Below are positions 48,405-56,452 of a stretch of DNA of 64,000 nucleotides, in pieces. Position 1 is the first letter of the stretch; each line of letters opens with the position of its first letter. The DNA lies in assembly GCF_016481275.1 (NCBI RefSeq), contig NZ_JAEMNW010000003.1, positions 434,001-498,000 on the forward strand, read 5' to 3'. This stretch comes from Antrihabitans auranticaus. Its GTDB lineage: Bacteria; Actinomycetota; Actinomycetes; Mycobacteriales; Mycobacteriaceae. The notes below the pieces were generated by a model that saw nothing but the letters and a program-made list of their open reading frames with translations, had not been told where the DNA came from and did not search any database. The position numbers and the translations under genes are program-made.

Positions 48405-50567
48405 GTGGCGAACTTTCTGTACAGGTTGAGCAATCTGATCGTTCGTCGGCGGTTGACCGTGACGGCGATTTGGCTCCTGATTCTCGTCGCGGTCGGCGCA
48501 TCGGCCGCCGCGTTCTCGGGGCCCGTCAGCAATTCGTTCACCATTCCGGGCACGGAATCGCAGCAGGCCATCGACCTCCTTTCGGAAAAGTTCCCCGGCA
48601 CCGGCGGTGCGAGCGCCCGGGTCGTTGTCGCTGCCCCGCCCGGGCACACGCTCGACGAGCCCGCGTATCGCGATGTCGGCCAGAAAGCGTTGGAGCAGGC
48701 CAAGACTGCACCGCAGGTCATTGCCGTGACCGGTTTCGATCAGGGCACGCTGAGTCCCGACAAGCGAATTCTGTTCGGCGACATCAAATATGCCGTCACG
48801 GTCGACAAGATCAGCGACGAAGCCAAAGCCGCCCTGCAGGACGCTGCCGAGCCGGCGCGGGCGGCGGGCCTTCAGGTCGAGTTCTCGGGCGGCGTCATCT
48901 CGACGACCGAAGCGGCTGGACACAGCAGCGAGCTCTACGGCATCGTGATCGCGTTCGTCGTCCTGGCAATCACTTTCGGCGCACTGGTGGCGGCAGGGAT
49001 GCCGCTGCTGACCGCGGCCGTCGGCGTCGGCATCGGGCTACTCGGTATCCAAGCGCTGAGCAGCGTCGTCGAGGTGAACTCGACTACACCCACTCTCGCC
49101 CTCATGCTCGGGCTCGCCGTCGGTATCGACTATGCGCTGTTCATCGTTTCCAGGCATCGCCAGCAGCTGCGCGACGGTATGCCCGTCGCCGAGTCGATCA
49201 AGATGGCGACCGCGACAGCCGGCGGCGCGGTTGTGTTCGCCGGCCTCACTGTTGTCATCGCGTTGGCGGGTCTGTCGGTCGTCGGCATTCCGTTCCTCAC
49301 GGCAATGGGTGTGGCGGCTGCGGGCACCGTCGCAGTGGCGGTGCTGATTTCGATCACGCTGGTCCCGGCTCTGCTTGCGCTGCTCGGACCGCGCATCAAC
49401 AGCGGCCGCATAGGACCGCTCGCGCGCCGGCAGGACAAGGCGGACCCGGCCGCGGGGTTCGGCCGACGCTGGGCTGAATGGGTCACAGCGAAACCGCTTG
49501 TCACAGCACTACTCTGCGTTGCCGCCGTCGGCGCGCTCGCCTACCCGGCGCTCGACCTCGAACTCGGTCTCCCCGACGACAGCAGCAAATCCACCGACAC
49601 GACCGAGCGGCGCGCATACGACCTCCTTGCCGAAGGTTTCGGACCAGGATTCAACGGACCGCTCACCCTGGTCGTGTACGTGCCGGGACGAACGGACGTC
49701 GCGCAACTCACGCAGCAGGGCATCGATCAGACAAAGGAGGAAATCAAAGGCATCGCGGCGATCACGCCCCCGGTCCCGAACCAGGCCGGTGACGTCGCGA
49801 TCGTGTCTGTTGTGCCGAGCTCGGGCCCCGCTACGGAAGCAACGAGCGACCTCGTCCACGACCTCCGCAAACTTGCGGCGGAAGTGCGCGACCAGAGCGA
49901 CGCCCAGGTGTACGTGACGGGTCCGACCGCGTCGAACATCGACGTTTCCGACAAGCTCGGTGCGGCACTGCCCGTGTTTCTGGTGCTGATCGTCGGACTC
50001 GCACTCGTGCTGCTGACGCTGGTTTTTCGCTCGATATTGGTGCCCGCCAAGGCAATTGCCGGCTTCCTCTTGTCGATCGGCGGCTCGATGGGCCTCACCG
50101 TCGCAGTCTTCCAGTGGGGACATCTGGATTGGCTGTTCAAAGTGGAGACGCCTGGGCCGATCGTCAGCTTCCTACCTGTCTTGCTGGTCGGCATCCTGTT
50201 CGGACTGGCGATGGACTACGAGGTCTTCCTCGTTACGCGCATTCGTGAGGAGTACGTCCATACCAACGATCCGACGGGCTCGATCGAGGACGGTATGTCG
50301 CACAGCGCGCGAGTGGTCACGGCTGCGGCGTTGATCATGATCTCCGTCTTCGGATCGTTCATCTTCGCCGACGACGCCGTCATCAAATCAATCGGACTCG
50401 CACTGGCTGTCGGCGTCGCGATCGACGCGTTCATCGTCCGGATGACGCTTGTTCCGGCGGGTCTCAAGCTGTTGGGTCATTCCGCGTGGTGGCTGCCGAA
50501 GTGGCTGGATCGGGCGATGCCCGACCTCGACATCGAAGGCAGCAAGCTTGCTGCACAGCAGGAATGA
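48405..50567 (+). CDS. MMPL-family RND transporter
   Basis: A 720-residue membrane exporter. A first membrane span (LTVTAIWLLILVAVGASAAAF) precedes a periplasmic domain with SFTIPGTESQQAIDLL. A bundle of five to six spans follows, with the MMPL/RND motif LALMLGLAVGIDYALFIVSRHR. A second periplasmic domain (from LELGLPDDSSKSTDTTERRA) precedes the second bundle, with VLLVGILFGLAMDYEVFLVTRI. The paired GxxxDY motifs carry the proton-relay Asp-Tyr residues. Mycobacterial MmpL proteins export lipids such as trehalose monomycolate. This shorter YdfJ-like form lacks the long cytoplasmic C-terminus of MmpL3, so its cargo is uncertain. The start is the GTG at 48405. Confidence 0.93.
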   Translation: MANFLYRLSNLIVRRRLTVTAIWLLILVAVGASAAAFSGPVSNSFTIPGTESQQAIDLLSEKFPGTGGASARVVVAAPPGHTLDEPAYRDVGQKALEQAKTAPQVIAVTGFDQGTLSPDKRILFGDIKYAVTVDKISDEAKAALQDAAEPARAAGLQVEFSGGVISTTEAAGHSSELYGIVIAFVVLAITFGALVAAGMPLLTAAVGVGIGLLGIQALSSVVEVNSTTPTLALMLGLAVGIDYALFIVSRHRQQLRDGMPVAESIKMATATAGGAVVFAGLTVVIALAGLSVVGIPFLTAMGVAAAGTVAVAVLISITLVPALLALLGPRINSGRIGPLARRQDKADPAAGFGRRWAEWVTAKPLVTALLCVAAVGALAYPALDLELGLPDDSSKSTDTTERRAYDLLAEGFGPGFNGPLTLVVYVPGRTDVAQLTQQGIDQTKEEIKGIAAITPPVPNQAGDVAIVSVVPSSGPATEATSDLVHDLRKLAAEVRDQSDAQVYVTGPTASNIDVSDKLGAALPVFLVLIVGLALVLLTLVFRSILVPAKAIAGFLLSIGGSMGLTVAVFQWGHLDWLFKVETPGPIVSFLPVLLVGILFGLAMDYEVFLVTRIREEYVHTNDPTGSIEDGMSHSARVVTAAALIMISVFGSFIFADDAVIKSIGLALAVGVAIDAFIVRMTLVPAGLKLLGHSAWWLPKWLDRAMPDLDIEGSKLAAQQE

Positions 50568-50670
50568 CGAAGCTTTCGATCACACCGTCGGCAAGGCTCA
50601 GCCGCGGACTGCCCACGGCCCAAGTGTGACCTGCGTTACATTGAGGACTCGCCCCGTGAAAGGACTGTTC

Positions 50671-51303
50671 ATGTCCACCGAAGCCGCGCCGAAATCCGTC
50701 GAAGAACGAGTCGCGCAATTGCGGGCACGCACCGATGCCGAGGTTGCGAAGAACGAGGCGTGGGATTGGATCTCGAGTTTGAAAGAGCGGGCCGGCGCCG
50801 ACCGTAAAGCCGCAGAAGCCGAACTCGACGCCCTGTTCCGACTGGGCGAAATACCGACCGAACTCGACGGACCGACCGACGGCATTCTCGTCACGACCAC
50901 CACGAACGCAGTTCTCGATCCGGCGGTCCGAGCGATCACCAACCTCTGGATGCCATGGCAGGGCAAGCGTTTCGACGCCGACGCGGGGACCGGCGACAAC
51001 CGAATGGTCTCGAGTGCGGCGCTGCCGTCGAAGCTGCTCTGGCCGCTGTACAAGATGAAGGATGCCGTCGGCGGAAAGCTCGCCTTCGACTTCAAAACCT
51101 ACAACGAGGCAGGCAAGGCCGATCCGGACGTGCAGGTCATGGTCATCGACTACGCGGACGTCGAGGACAACCCCGGACTGGTCATCAGGAGTATCCGGGA
51201 CGAGTTGGTCCAAGTCGTTCCCGGCGCGTATCTGGGCAAGATTCTCTATCGACTACCCAGCGATAGGTACGAGATGGTCGGATTCTTCGCACTGCACACC
51301 TAG
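50671..51303 (+). CDS. Conserved-looking hypothetical protein
   Basis: 210 residues from the ATG at 50671, which has AAAGGA six bases upstream. There is no signal peptide. The N-terminal helix-rich part (EERVAQLRARTDAEVAKNEA) is followed by EIPTELDGPTDGILV, then NLWMPWQGKRFDADAGTGDN, and a C-terminal LGKILYRLPSDRYEMVGFFA. The pattern of a DGPTDGIL loop before a W-x-x-W/F-GKRFD segment recalls small lipid-binding barrel proteins of the GXWXG/DUF4334 kind. That resemblance is faint and I do not claim it. It stands between the MMPL exporter and the hydrolase/adenylation fusion on the same strand. Confidence 0.75.
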   Translation: MSTEAAPKSVEERVAQLRARTDAEVAKNEAWDWISSLKERAGADRKAAEAELDALFRLGEIPTELDGPTDGILVTTTTNAVLDPAVRAITNLWMPWQGKRFDADAGTGDNRMVSSAALPSKLLWPLYKMKDAVGGKLAFDFKTYNEAGKADPDVQVMVIDYADVEDNPGLVIRSIRDELVQVVPGAYLGKILYRLPSDRYEMVGFFALHT

Positions 51304-51510
51304 GCGGCCGACGATCCGCCGAAACCCTGGTTTGCGCAGTTCACCGTGGCGTACTTTGACGGTCGTGGACGGAAAGTATGACGGGATTCGGGTATATCCG
51401 CCGAACGACACAGTCGCGGCATACGTCGAAAGAGCCGGCATGGCATGTAGTCGTTCCGCAGGGATTACACAGTTGCGAGTCGGCCCCGTCGTTCCAGGAG
51501 TGAGTGGACA
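51304..51510. other. Intergenic region before the hydrolase/adenylation fusion
   Basis: These 207 bases lie between the stop of the 210-residue protein and the GTG at 51511. A promoter-like TTGACG (51356-51361) and TATGAC (51377-51382) are spaced 15 bases apart, shorter than the ideal. A 41-codon frame at 51378-51503 lacks a proper ribosome binding site. No hairpin was seen. Confidence 0.35.
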
Positions 51511-54420
51511 GTGACAGCGAAACCAGTCAAGAAGATCTCCCGCCGAATCGGCAGAACCGTACAGAACTCGCTCGAGGTGGCGCGGCTCGGCGGCCTGGAA
51601 ACCGGCGAGAAACCCGCGCCGTTCGACGTGGCCACGCAGGGCCGGATCTTCCGGCTGCGGCACTATTTCCCCAGCGACGACACACCCGGGCGACCGGTAC
51701 TCCTCGTTCCGCCGCTGATGCTGACCGCGGACGTCTACGACGTGTCGCCCCAGACCAGTGCGGTCCGCACGCTGCACGAACTGGGCGTCGATGCCTGGCT
51801 CGTCGATTTCGGGTCTCCCGAACACGAACCGGGCGGCTTGGAGCGCAACCTCACCGACCACGTCCTCGCCGTGAACGAAGCTGTCGACTTCGTCTGCAAC
51901 GCGACGGGCAACGACGTCCACCTCGCCGGGTACTCGCAGGGCGGCATGTTCTGCTACCAGACCGCCGCGTACCGGCGAAGTGCAGGCATCGCCAGCCTCA
52001 TCACTTTCGGTAGCCCCGTCGACCTACGCGGCGCGATTCCACTCGGGATTCCCGAAGACGTTGCCGTGAAAGGTGTTGGCCTGATTGCTGATCGGGTCCT
52101 CAAGAAGACATCGGTCCCCGGCTGGGCGACCAAGGCCGGTTTCCGGATGCTCGACCCGGTGAAGTCACTGCAGCAACGCGCGGACTTCCTCATGGCGTTG
52201 CACGACCGCGAGGCACTCCTGCCGCGCGAGGGTCAGCGGCGTTACCTCATGAGCGACGGCTGGGTAGCCTGGCCCGGCCCGGCACTGGCCGAGTTCCTCA
52301 AGCAGTTCCTGATTCACAACCGGATGCTCAAGGGCGGGTTCACCGTTGGTGATCGGTCGGTCTCGCTGGCCGATATCGACTCGCCGATCCTGACGTTCGT
52401 CGGCGAATCCGACGACATCGCACCGCCTGCGGCGGTGCGCCCGATTCGCCAAGCCGCGCCGCGTCCGGAGATCTACGAAGTTCCCTTGCCCGCAGGACAT
52501 TTCGGGCTTGTCGTCGGCCGGACCGCCATGACCAAGACATGGCCCGTCGTCGCCGACTGGATGCACTGGCTCGATGAAGAAGCGCCCAAACCCGAGGCGA
52601 TGACGCTCGTGGGCGAAGCGAGCGACCCGGAGCCACCGGCCGCCGCAGAACGGGTCGACCTGGTCGTTTCCGCAGGTAGCGCGGCAATCCGGTCACTCGC
52701 GAACTCGACCGCACGCTCGGCCCGCAACCTCGGCCGACTCGCGAAAGTCACTGGGACACAGTCGCCCCGCCTGCGCCGAATCCGCCGGATCGACGCCGAC
52801 ACCCGACTGTCGATGGCATTGCTGATCGACGAACAGGCACGCCACGCCCCGCAGAACGCCTTCTTCCTCTTCGAAGATCACGTGGTGACCTATGCCGACG
52901 CCAAGAAGGGCATCGACGCAGCCGTCGGCGAACTGCTCGCGTCGAAGGTTCGGATCGGCGAGCACGTCGGCGTGCTGATGCACACGCGACCGACTGCACT
53001 CGCGGTGCTGGCCGCGCTCAACCGGATCGGCGCCGTCGCGGTTTTGCTGCGCCCCGGCGCGACGCTCGCCCGCGAGCTCGAACTCGGCGAGGTCACTCGC
53101 GTGGTCGTCGACCCCGATCATGCGGACATCGACGCCGGCGGGCGACCGGTCCAGGAGTTGCTGCTGCTCCGGCCATGGAACGACCCGGAGGGCGGCTTCC
53201 TCCCACCGTCCGACGGCTCCGAGCGACTACCGGACTGGTACGAACCGAACCCGGGAAGGGCGAGCGATCTCGCGTTCATCCTCTTCGGCGGCGACTACGA
53301 CAACCCCCGGCTCATTCGGATCACCAACGGCCGCTACGCGCTGTCTGCCTTCGGCACGGCGACCTCGGGGCAGATCACCAAGACCGACACCGTCTATAGC
53401 ATCAATCCCATCTACCACCCCTCCGGCCTGCTGACCAGCATCGGCGGCGCGGTGGCCGGTGGCGCTCGACTCGCAATGGCGAGCACGCTCGATCCGGACA
53501 CCTTCTGGTCGGAGGTCCGTCGCTACGGCGTCACGATCGTCTCCTACAGCTGGGCGCAGCTGCGTGACGTTGTCAATGCCGATCCACACCCGAACGAGAT
53601 CAGCCATCCGATTCGGCTGTTCGTCGGATCCGGTATGCCGCGCAGCCTGTGGCGGCGGGTCGTCGAGCGCTTCGCACCCGCAACCGTCCTCGACTTCTGG
53701 GCAACCAGCGAGGGCGAAGCGATCCTCGCGAACATCGACGCCACGAAACCTGGCTCCCTCGGCCGGCCGTTGCCTGGCAGTGCGGAGGTTCGCGTCGTTC
53801 GCTGGGACCGTTCGACGGGCACGATCCGCGAGGGTGACGACGGTTATGCAATCGAGGCTGACGTCGACGAGATCGGTCTACTGCTCGCGAAGATCGGCCC
53901 GGCAACCGCGATATCGGCACCGCCGCTACGCAATCTCTTCGAGCGGGGCGATCGGTGGTTCTCGAGCGAGAGCCTCGCAAGACGCGACGGTGACGGCGAC
54001 TACTGGCTGATCGATTCGCTCAGCACGATCATCCGCACTGTCAGCGGCGTCGTCTTCTCACTGCCGATCACGGCAGCGGTCGGCAAGATTCCGGCGGTCG
54101 ACCTCGCGCTCACCTACTCGATGCCTGCGCCGGAAGGGGCTGACATGGCGGTGACCGCTGTGGCACTCGTACCCGACGCAACGTTGACCGCCGCCGACCT
54201 CGACGGCGCGCTCGGGGGGCTCGACATCGACCAGCGTCCCAAGCTCGTGGGAACCGTCAAGGAGATTCCGATGACGGAATGGCACCGACCGATCGCGGGG
54301 CCGTTGCGCGACAAACCGATTCCTGCGTCGACAAGCAAGCGCCCGATCTTCTACCTGGACGAAGCGACCGGTCACTACGCGACGTTCACGCGGACGATCC
54401 GGAGCCGCTGGTTTCCCTAG
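51511..54420 (+). CDS. Alpha/beta hydrolase fused to a degenerate AMP-binding (acyl-CoA synthetase-like) domain
   Basis: A 969-residue fusion. Residues 1 to about 365 form an alpha/beta hydrolase related to PhaC-type synthases and lipases: VLLVPPLMLTADVYDVSP, VDAWLVDFGSPEHEPGG, nucleophile Ser142 in HLAGYSQGGMFCYQ, an acid in LTFVGESDDIAPP and His in PLPAGHFGLVVG. A linker leads to an adenylate-forming fold from about residue 435 (LSMALLIDEQARHAPQNAFF). Its P-loop position reads FILFGGDYDNPRLIRITN rather than TSGTTGxPKG, the A5 region is DFWATSEGEA, and the C-terminal catalytic-Lys region reads TEWHRPIAGPLRDK. The adenylation half therefore may not make acyl-AMP. The start is the GTG at 51511 with AGGAG upstream. 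Substrate and role are unknown; a lipid is likely. Confidence 0.88.
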   Translation: MTAKPVKKISRRIGRTVQNSLEVARLGGLETGEKPAPFDVATQGRIFRLRHYFPSDDTPGRPVLLVPPLMLTADVYDVSPQTSAVRTLHELGVDAWLVDFGSPEHEPGGLERNLTDHVLAVNEAVDFVCNATGNDVHLAGYSQGGMFCYQTAAYRRSAGIASLITFGSPVDLRGAIPLGIPEDVAVKGVGLIADRVLKKTSVPGWATKAGFRMLDPVKSLQQRADFLMALHDREALLPREGQRRYLMSDGWVAWPGPALAEFLKQFLIHNRMLKGGFTVGDRSVSLADIDSPILTFVGESDDIAPPAAVRPIRQAAPRPEIYEVPLPAGHFGLVVGRTAMTKTWPVVADWMHWLDEEAPKPEAMTLVGEASDPEPPAAAERVDLVVSAGSAAIRSLANSTARSARNLGRLAKVTGTQSPRLRRIRRIDADTRLSMALLIDEQARHAPQNAFFLFEDHVVTYADAKKGIDAAVGELLASKVRIGEHVGVLMHTRPTALAVLAALNRIGAVAVLLRPGATLARELELGEVTRVVVDPDHADIDAGGRPVQELLLLRPWNDPEGGFLPPSDGSERLPDWYEPNPGRASDLAFILFGGDYDNPRLIRITNGRYALSAFGTATSGQITKTDTVYSINPIYHPSGLLTSIGGAVAGGARLAMASTLDPDTFWSEVRRYGVTIVSYSWAQLRDVVNADPHPNEISHPIRLFVGSGMPRSLWRRVVERFAPATVLDFWATSEGEAILANIDATKPGSLGRPLPGSAEVRVVRWDRSTGTIREGDDGYAIEADVDEIGLLLAKIGPATAISAPPLRNLFERGDRWFSSESLARRDGDGDYWLIDSLSTIIRTVSGVVFSLPITAAVGKIPAVDLALTYSMPAPEGADMAVTAVALVPDATLTAADLDGALGGLDIDQRPKLVGTVKEIPMTEWHRPIAGPLRDKPIPASTSKRPIFYLDEATGHYATFTRTIRSRWFP

Positions 54421-54537
54421 CGGGGTCATTCGAATGAATGATTCCTTTCCGTTACCGCTCCGTGATAAACCTATCTAGCTGCAAGTGAGTCGGGCATGAG
54501 CAGTCGACAATGACGTCCACTGTGAGGAATCGAAATC

Positions 54538-54795
54538 ATGTCCAACCGTGTCCTGCGTCGTACGCAGGCTTGTGCCATCGTCCCCGCAATTGCATTCGCG
54601 CTCATGGGATTTGGCGTCGCCGCGCCGACAGCGGCGGCACAGGCCGACAGTTGCGACCCTGCTTATCCGACCGTCTGCATCCCGTCGGGTCCGGACCTGG
54701 ATTGCGGCGAGATCTCAGAGCGCGGCTTCCGCGTCGAGTCGCCCGATCCGCACCGCTTCGATGCGGACAACGACGGGGTCGGATGCGAAAGCTAG
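54538..54795 (+). CDS. Small secreted excalibur-domain protein
   Basis: 85 residues. The ATG at 54538 has GAGGAA eight bases upstream. A signal peptide (MSNRVLRRTQACAIVPAIAF, cut near TAAAQA) is followed by a short mature part with a Cys pair (SCDPAYPTVCIPSG and LDCGEI) and the excalibur motif DPHRFDADNDGVGCES. Excalibur domains have a calcium-binding DxDxDGxxCE loop and occur on small extracellular proteins of Gram-positive bacteria. Here the whole mature protein is little more than the domain. Function is unknown. The 117 bases before it contain a 10-base palindrome, CATTCGAATG (54427-54436). Confidence 0.88.
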   Translation: MSNRVLRRTQACAIVPAIAFALMGFGVAAPTAAAQADSCDPAYPTVCIPSGPDLDCGEISERGFRVESPDPHRFDADNDGVGCES

Positions 54796-54957
54796 GTCGG
54801 GGCACTCCACCCAGCCCGCCCCCTCCGCGACTGTGCACTTATCGTCGCCCGCACTCGAAGTTTGCGACAGCAAGTGCACTCTCGGCGGGGGCGGGGAGGC
54901 AACCAAACTGGTCTGACCACTTGACGTCTGGCCATCTGCTGGCGCATCCTGGGATAC

Positions 54958-55680
54958 ATGGCCCTCTCACCCGTCGCGCGGCGCTCGGTACCCGAAGACG
55001 TCTTCGAGCAGATTCTCGCGGATGTAATCAGCGGTGAGCTGAGCCCCGGCGAGTCGTTACCGAGCGAACGCCGGCTGGCGGAAGTCCTCGGCGTATCGCG
55101 ACCTGCCGTCCGCGAAGCGCTCAAACGCGTTGCCGCCGCCGGCCTGGTCGAGGTACGCCAGGGCGACGCCACGACTGTCCGCGACTACAAGAAGACCGCC
55201 GGCCTCGACCTCCTCCCGCGCCTTTTGCTCCGCGCAGGCGAGCTGGACGTGCACGTCGCGCGCAGCATCCTCGAGACGCGGCTGCACAACGGTCCCAAGA
55301 TCGCCGAGCTAGCCGCGCAGCGCAGCGGCCCGAAACTGAAGACGCCGCTGCAGAATTCGATCGATCGGCTGCGTACCGAGAACGATCCCGTCGAGCTGCA
55401 AATGATCGCGATGACCTTCTGGGACGACATCGTCGACGGCGCCGATTCCATTGCCTTCCGGCTGATGTACAACACTCTGCGCGCCGCCTACGAGCCGGCG
55501 ATCACCGCATTGGCAACCGTCATGTCCGAAGAAGTGGGCCACCCCGAGGCCTATCAAAAACTTGCCGATGCCATCTCGGCCGGCAAACCCCAGGCCGCAG
55601 GACGCGCCGCGCACCAGTTGCTCGAACCCGCGACCTCGGCTTTGATCACCGCAATTTCAGCCCTGGAGGTTCAACGATGA
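54958..55680 (+). CDS. FadR-type GntR-family transcriptional regulator
   Basis: A 240-residue regulator. The winged helix occupies residues 8-75: [41 protein letters not shown], then [15 protein letters not shown]. The C-terminal all-helical effector domain ([20 protein letters not shown]) is of the FCD/FadR class. Relatives respond to fatty acyl-CoA or organic acids. Its stop overlaps the start of the hydroxylase-family gene by four bases (ATGA), so the regulator and the membrane enzyme are translationally coupled, implying control of that enzyme's pathway. The ATG at 54958 is used; a 162-base gap before it has no recognisable gene or hairpin. Confidence 0.9.
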   Translation: MALSPVARRSVPEDVFEQILADVISGELSPGESLPSERRLAEVLGVSRPAVREALKRVAAAGLVEVRQGDATTVRDYKKTAGLDLLPRLLLRAGELDVHVARSILETRLHNGPKIAELAAQRSGPKLKTPLQNSIDRLRTENDPVELQMIAMTFWDDIVDGADSIAFRLMYNTLRAAYEPAITALATVMSEEVGHPEAYQKLADAISAGKPQAAGRAAHQLLEPATSALITAISALEVQR

Positions 55681-56339
55681 GCACCCGTACACCGATCCGA
55701 AAGAATTTCTCGCTGCAGGACGCGCGCCGCGAATTCTGGCGCCATCCCTCGCCGTGGATGATCTCCGGAACACTCGTCGCAGCTCTCACAGCACGAATCA
55801 TCGTGGGCGACTGGCAGATCAGCGATGCACTCGTGCCACTCGTCATGCTCGCGGTGTTCCCGTTCTTCGAATGGGTTGTGCACGTGACGATCCTGCACTG
55901 GAAGCCGCGGCACGTCGCCGGGCTCACCGTGGATCCCTTACTGTCCCGAAAGCATCGCGAGCACCACGTGAATCCGCGCGACATACCGCTGATCTTCATC
56001 CCGTGGAAAGCGCTGTTCTGGATTCTTCCGGTGGCACTGGCCATTTCGGTCTTCGCGTTCCCGCGCATCGGACTCGGCCTGACGTACCTCACGTTCGTCG
56101 CGACGCTCGGCATCGTCTACGAGTGGACCCACTACCTCATCCACAGCGACTACAAGCCGAAAGGCCGTATCTACAAGGCAATTTGGCGCAATCACCGCAA
56201 CCACCACTACAAGAACGAGCACTACTGGTTCACGGTCACCAGCTCCGGCACCGCGGACCGCGTGCTTGGCACCTGCCCGAAGCCCGAAGACGTCCCGAGC
56301 TCGCCGACAGCGAAGAACCTGCACGCAATCGGTAGCTAG
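55677..56339 (+). CDS. Fatty acid hydroxylase/sterol desaturase-family membrane protein
   Basis: A 220-residue membrane di-iron enzyme of the FA_hydroxylase superfamily. Histidine boxes are [27 protein letters not shown] and [16 protein letters not shown], giving the eight or so His ligands expected. Four membrane segments can be drawn ([70 protein letters not shown]). Family members hydroxylate or desaturate fatty acids, sterols or carotenoids using oxygen. In a mycolate producer a fatty acyl substrate is most likely. It is coupled to the FadR-type regulator upstream. Confidence 0.9.
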   Translation: MSTRTPIRKNFSLQDARREFWRHPSPWMISGTLVAALTARIIVGDWQISDALVPLVMLAVFPFFEWVVHVTILHWKPRHVAGLTVDPLLSRKHREHHVNPRDIPLIFIPWKALFWILPVALAISVFAFPRIGLGLTYLTFVATLGIVYEWTHYLIHSDYKPKGRIYKAIWRNHRNHHYKNEHYWFTVTSSGTADRVLGTCPKPEDVPSSPTAKNLHAIGS

Positions 56340-56452
56340 CTGATTGGACACGACCCCTCGTTCTGTACATTCCGGCACATTCGCTCGTACGGCGTAATAC
56401 GTTCGTTGCCGGGGTGTGTTCGCATCGTTGCGGGACGAGAGGGTCGAGTCGT

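Noticed and set aside
51378-51503. 41-codon frame before the hydrolase/adenylation fusion
   Set aside because: The ATG is too close to its purine-rich stretch for a usable ribosome binding site, and the product has no notable feature.
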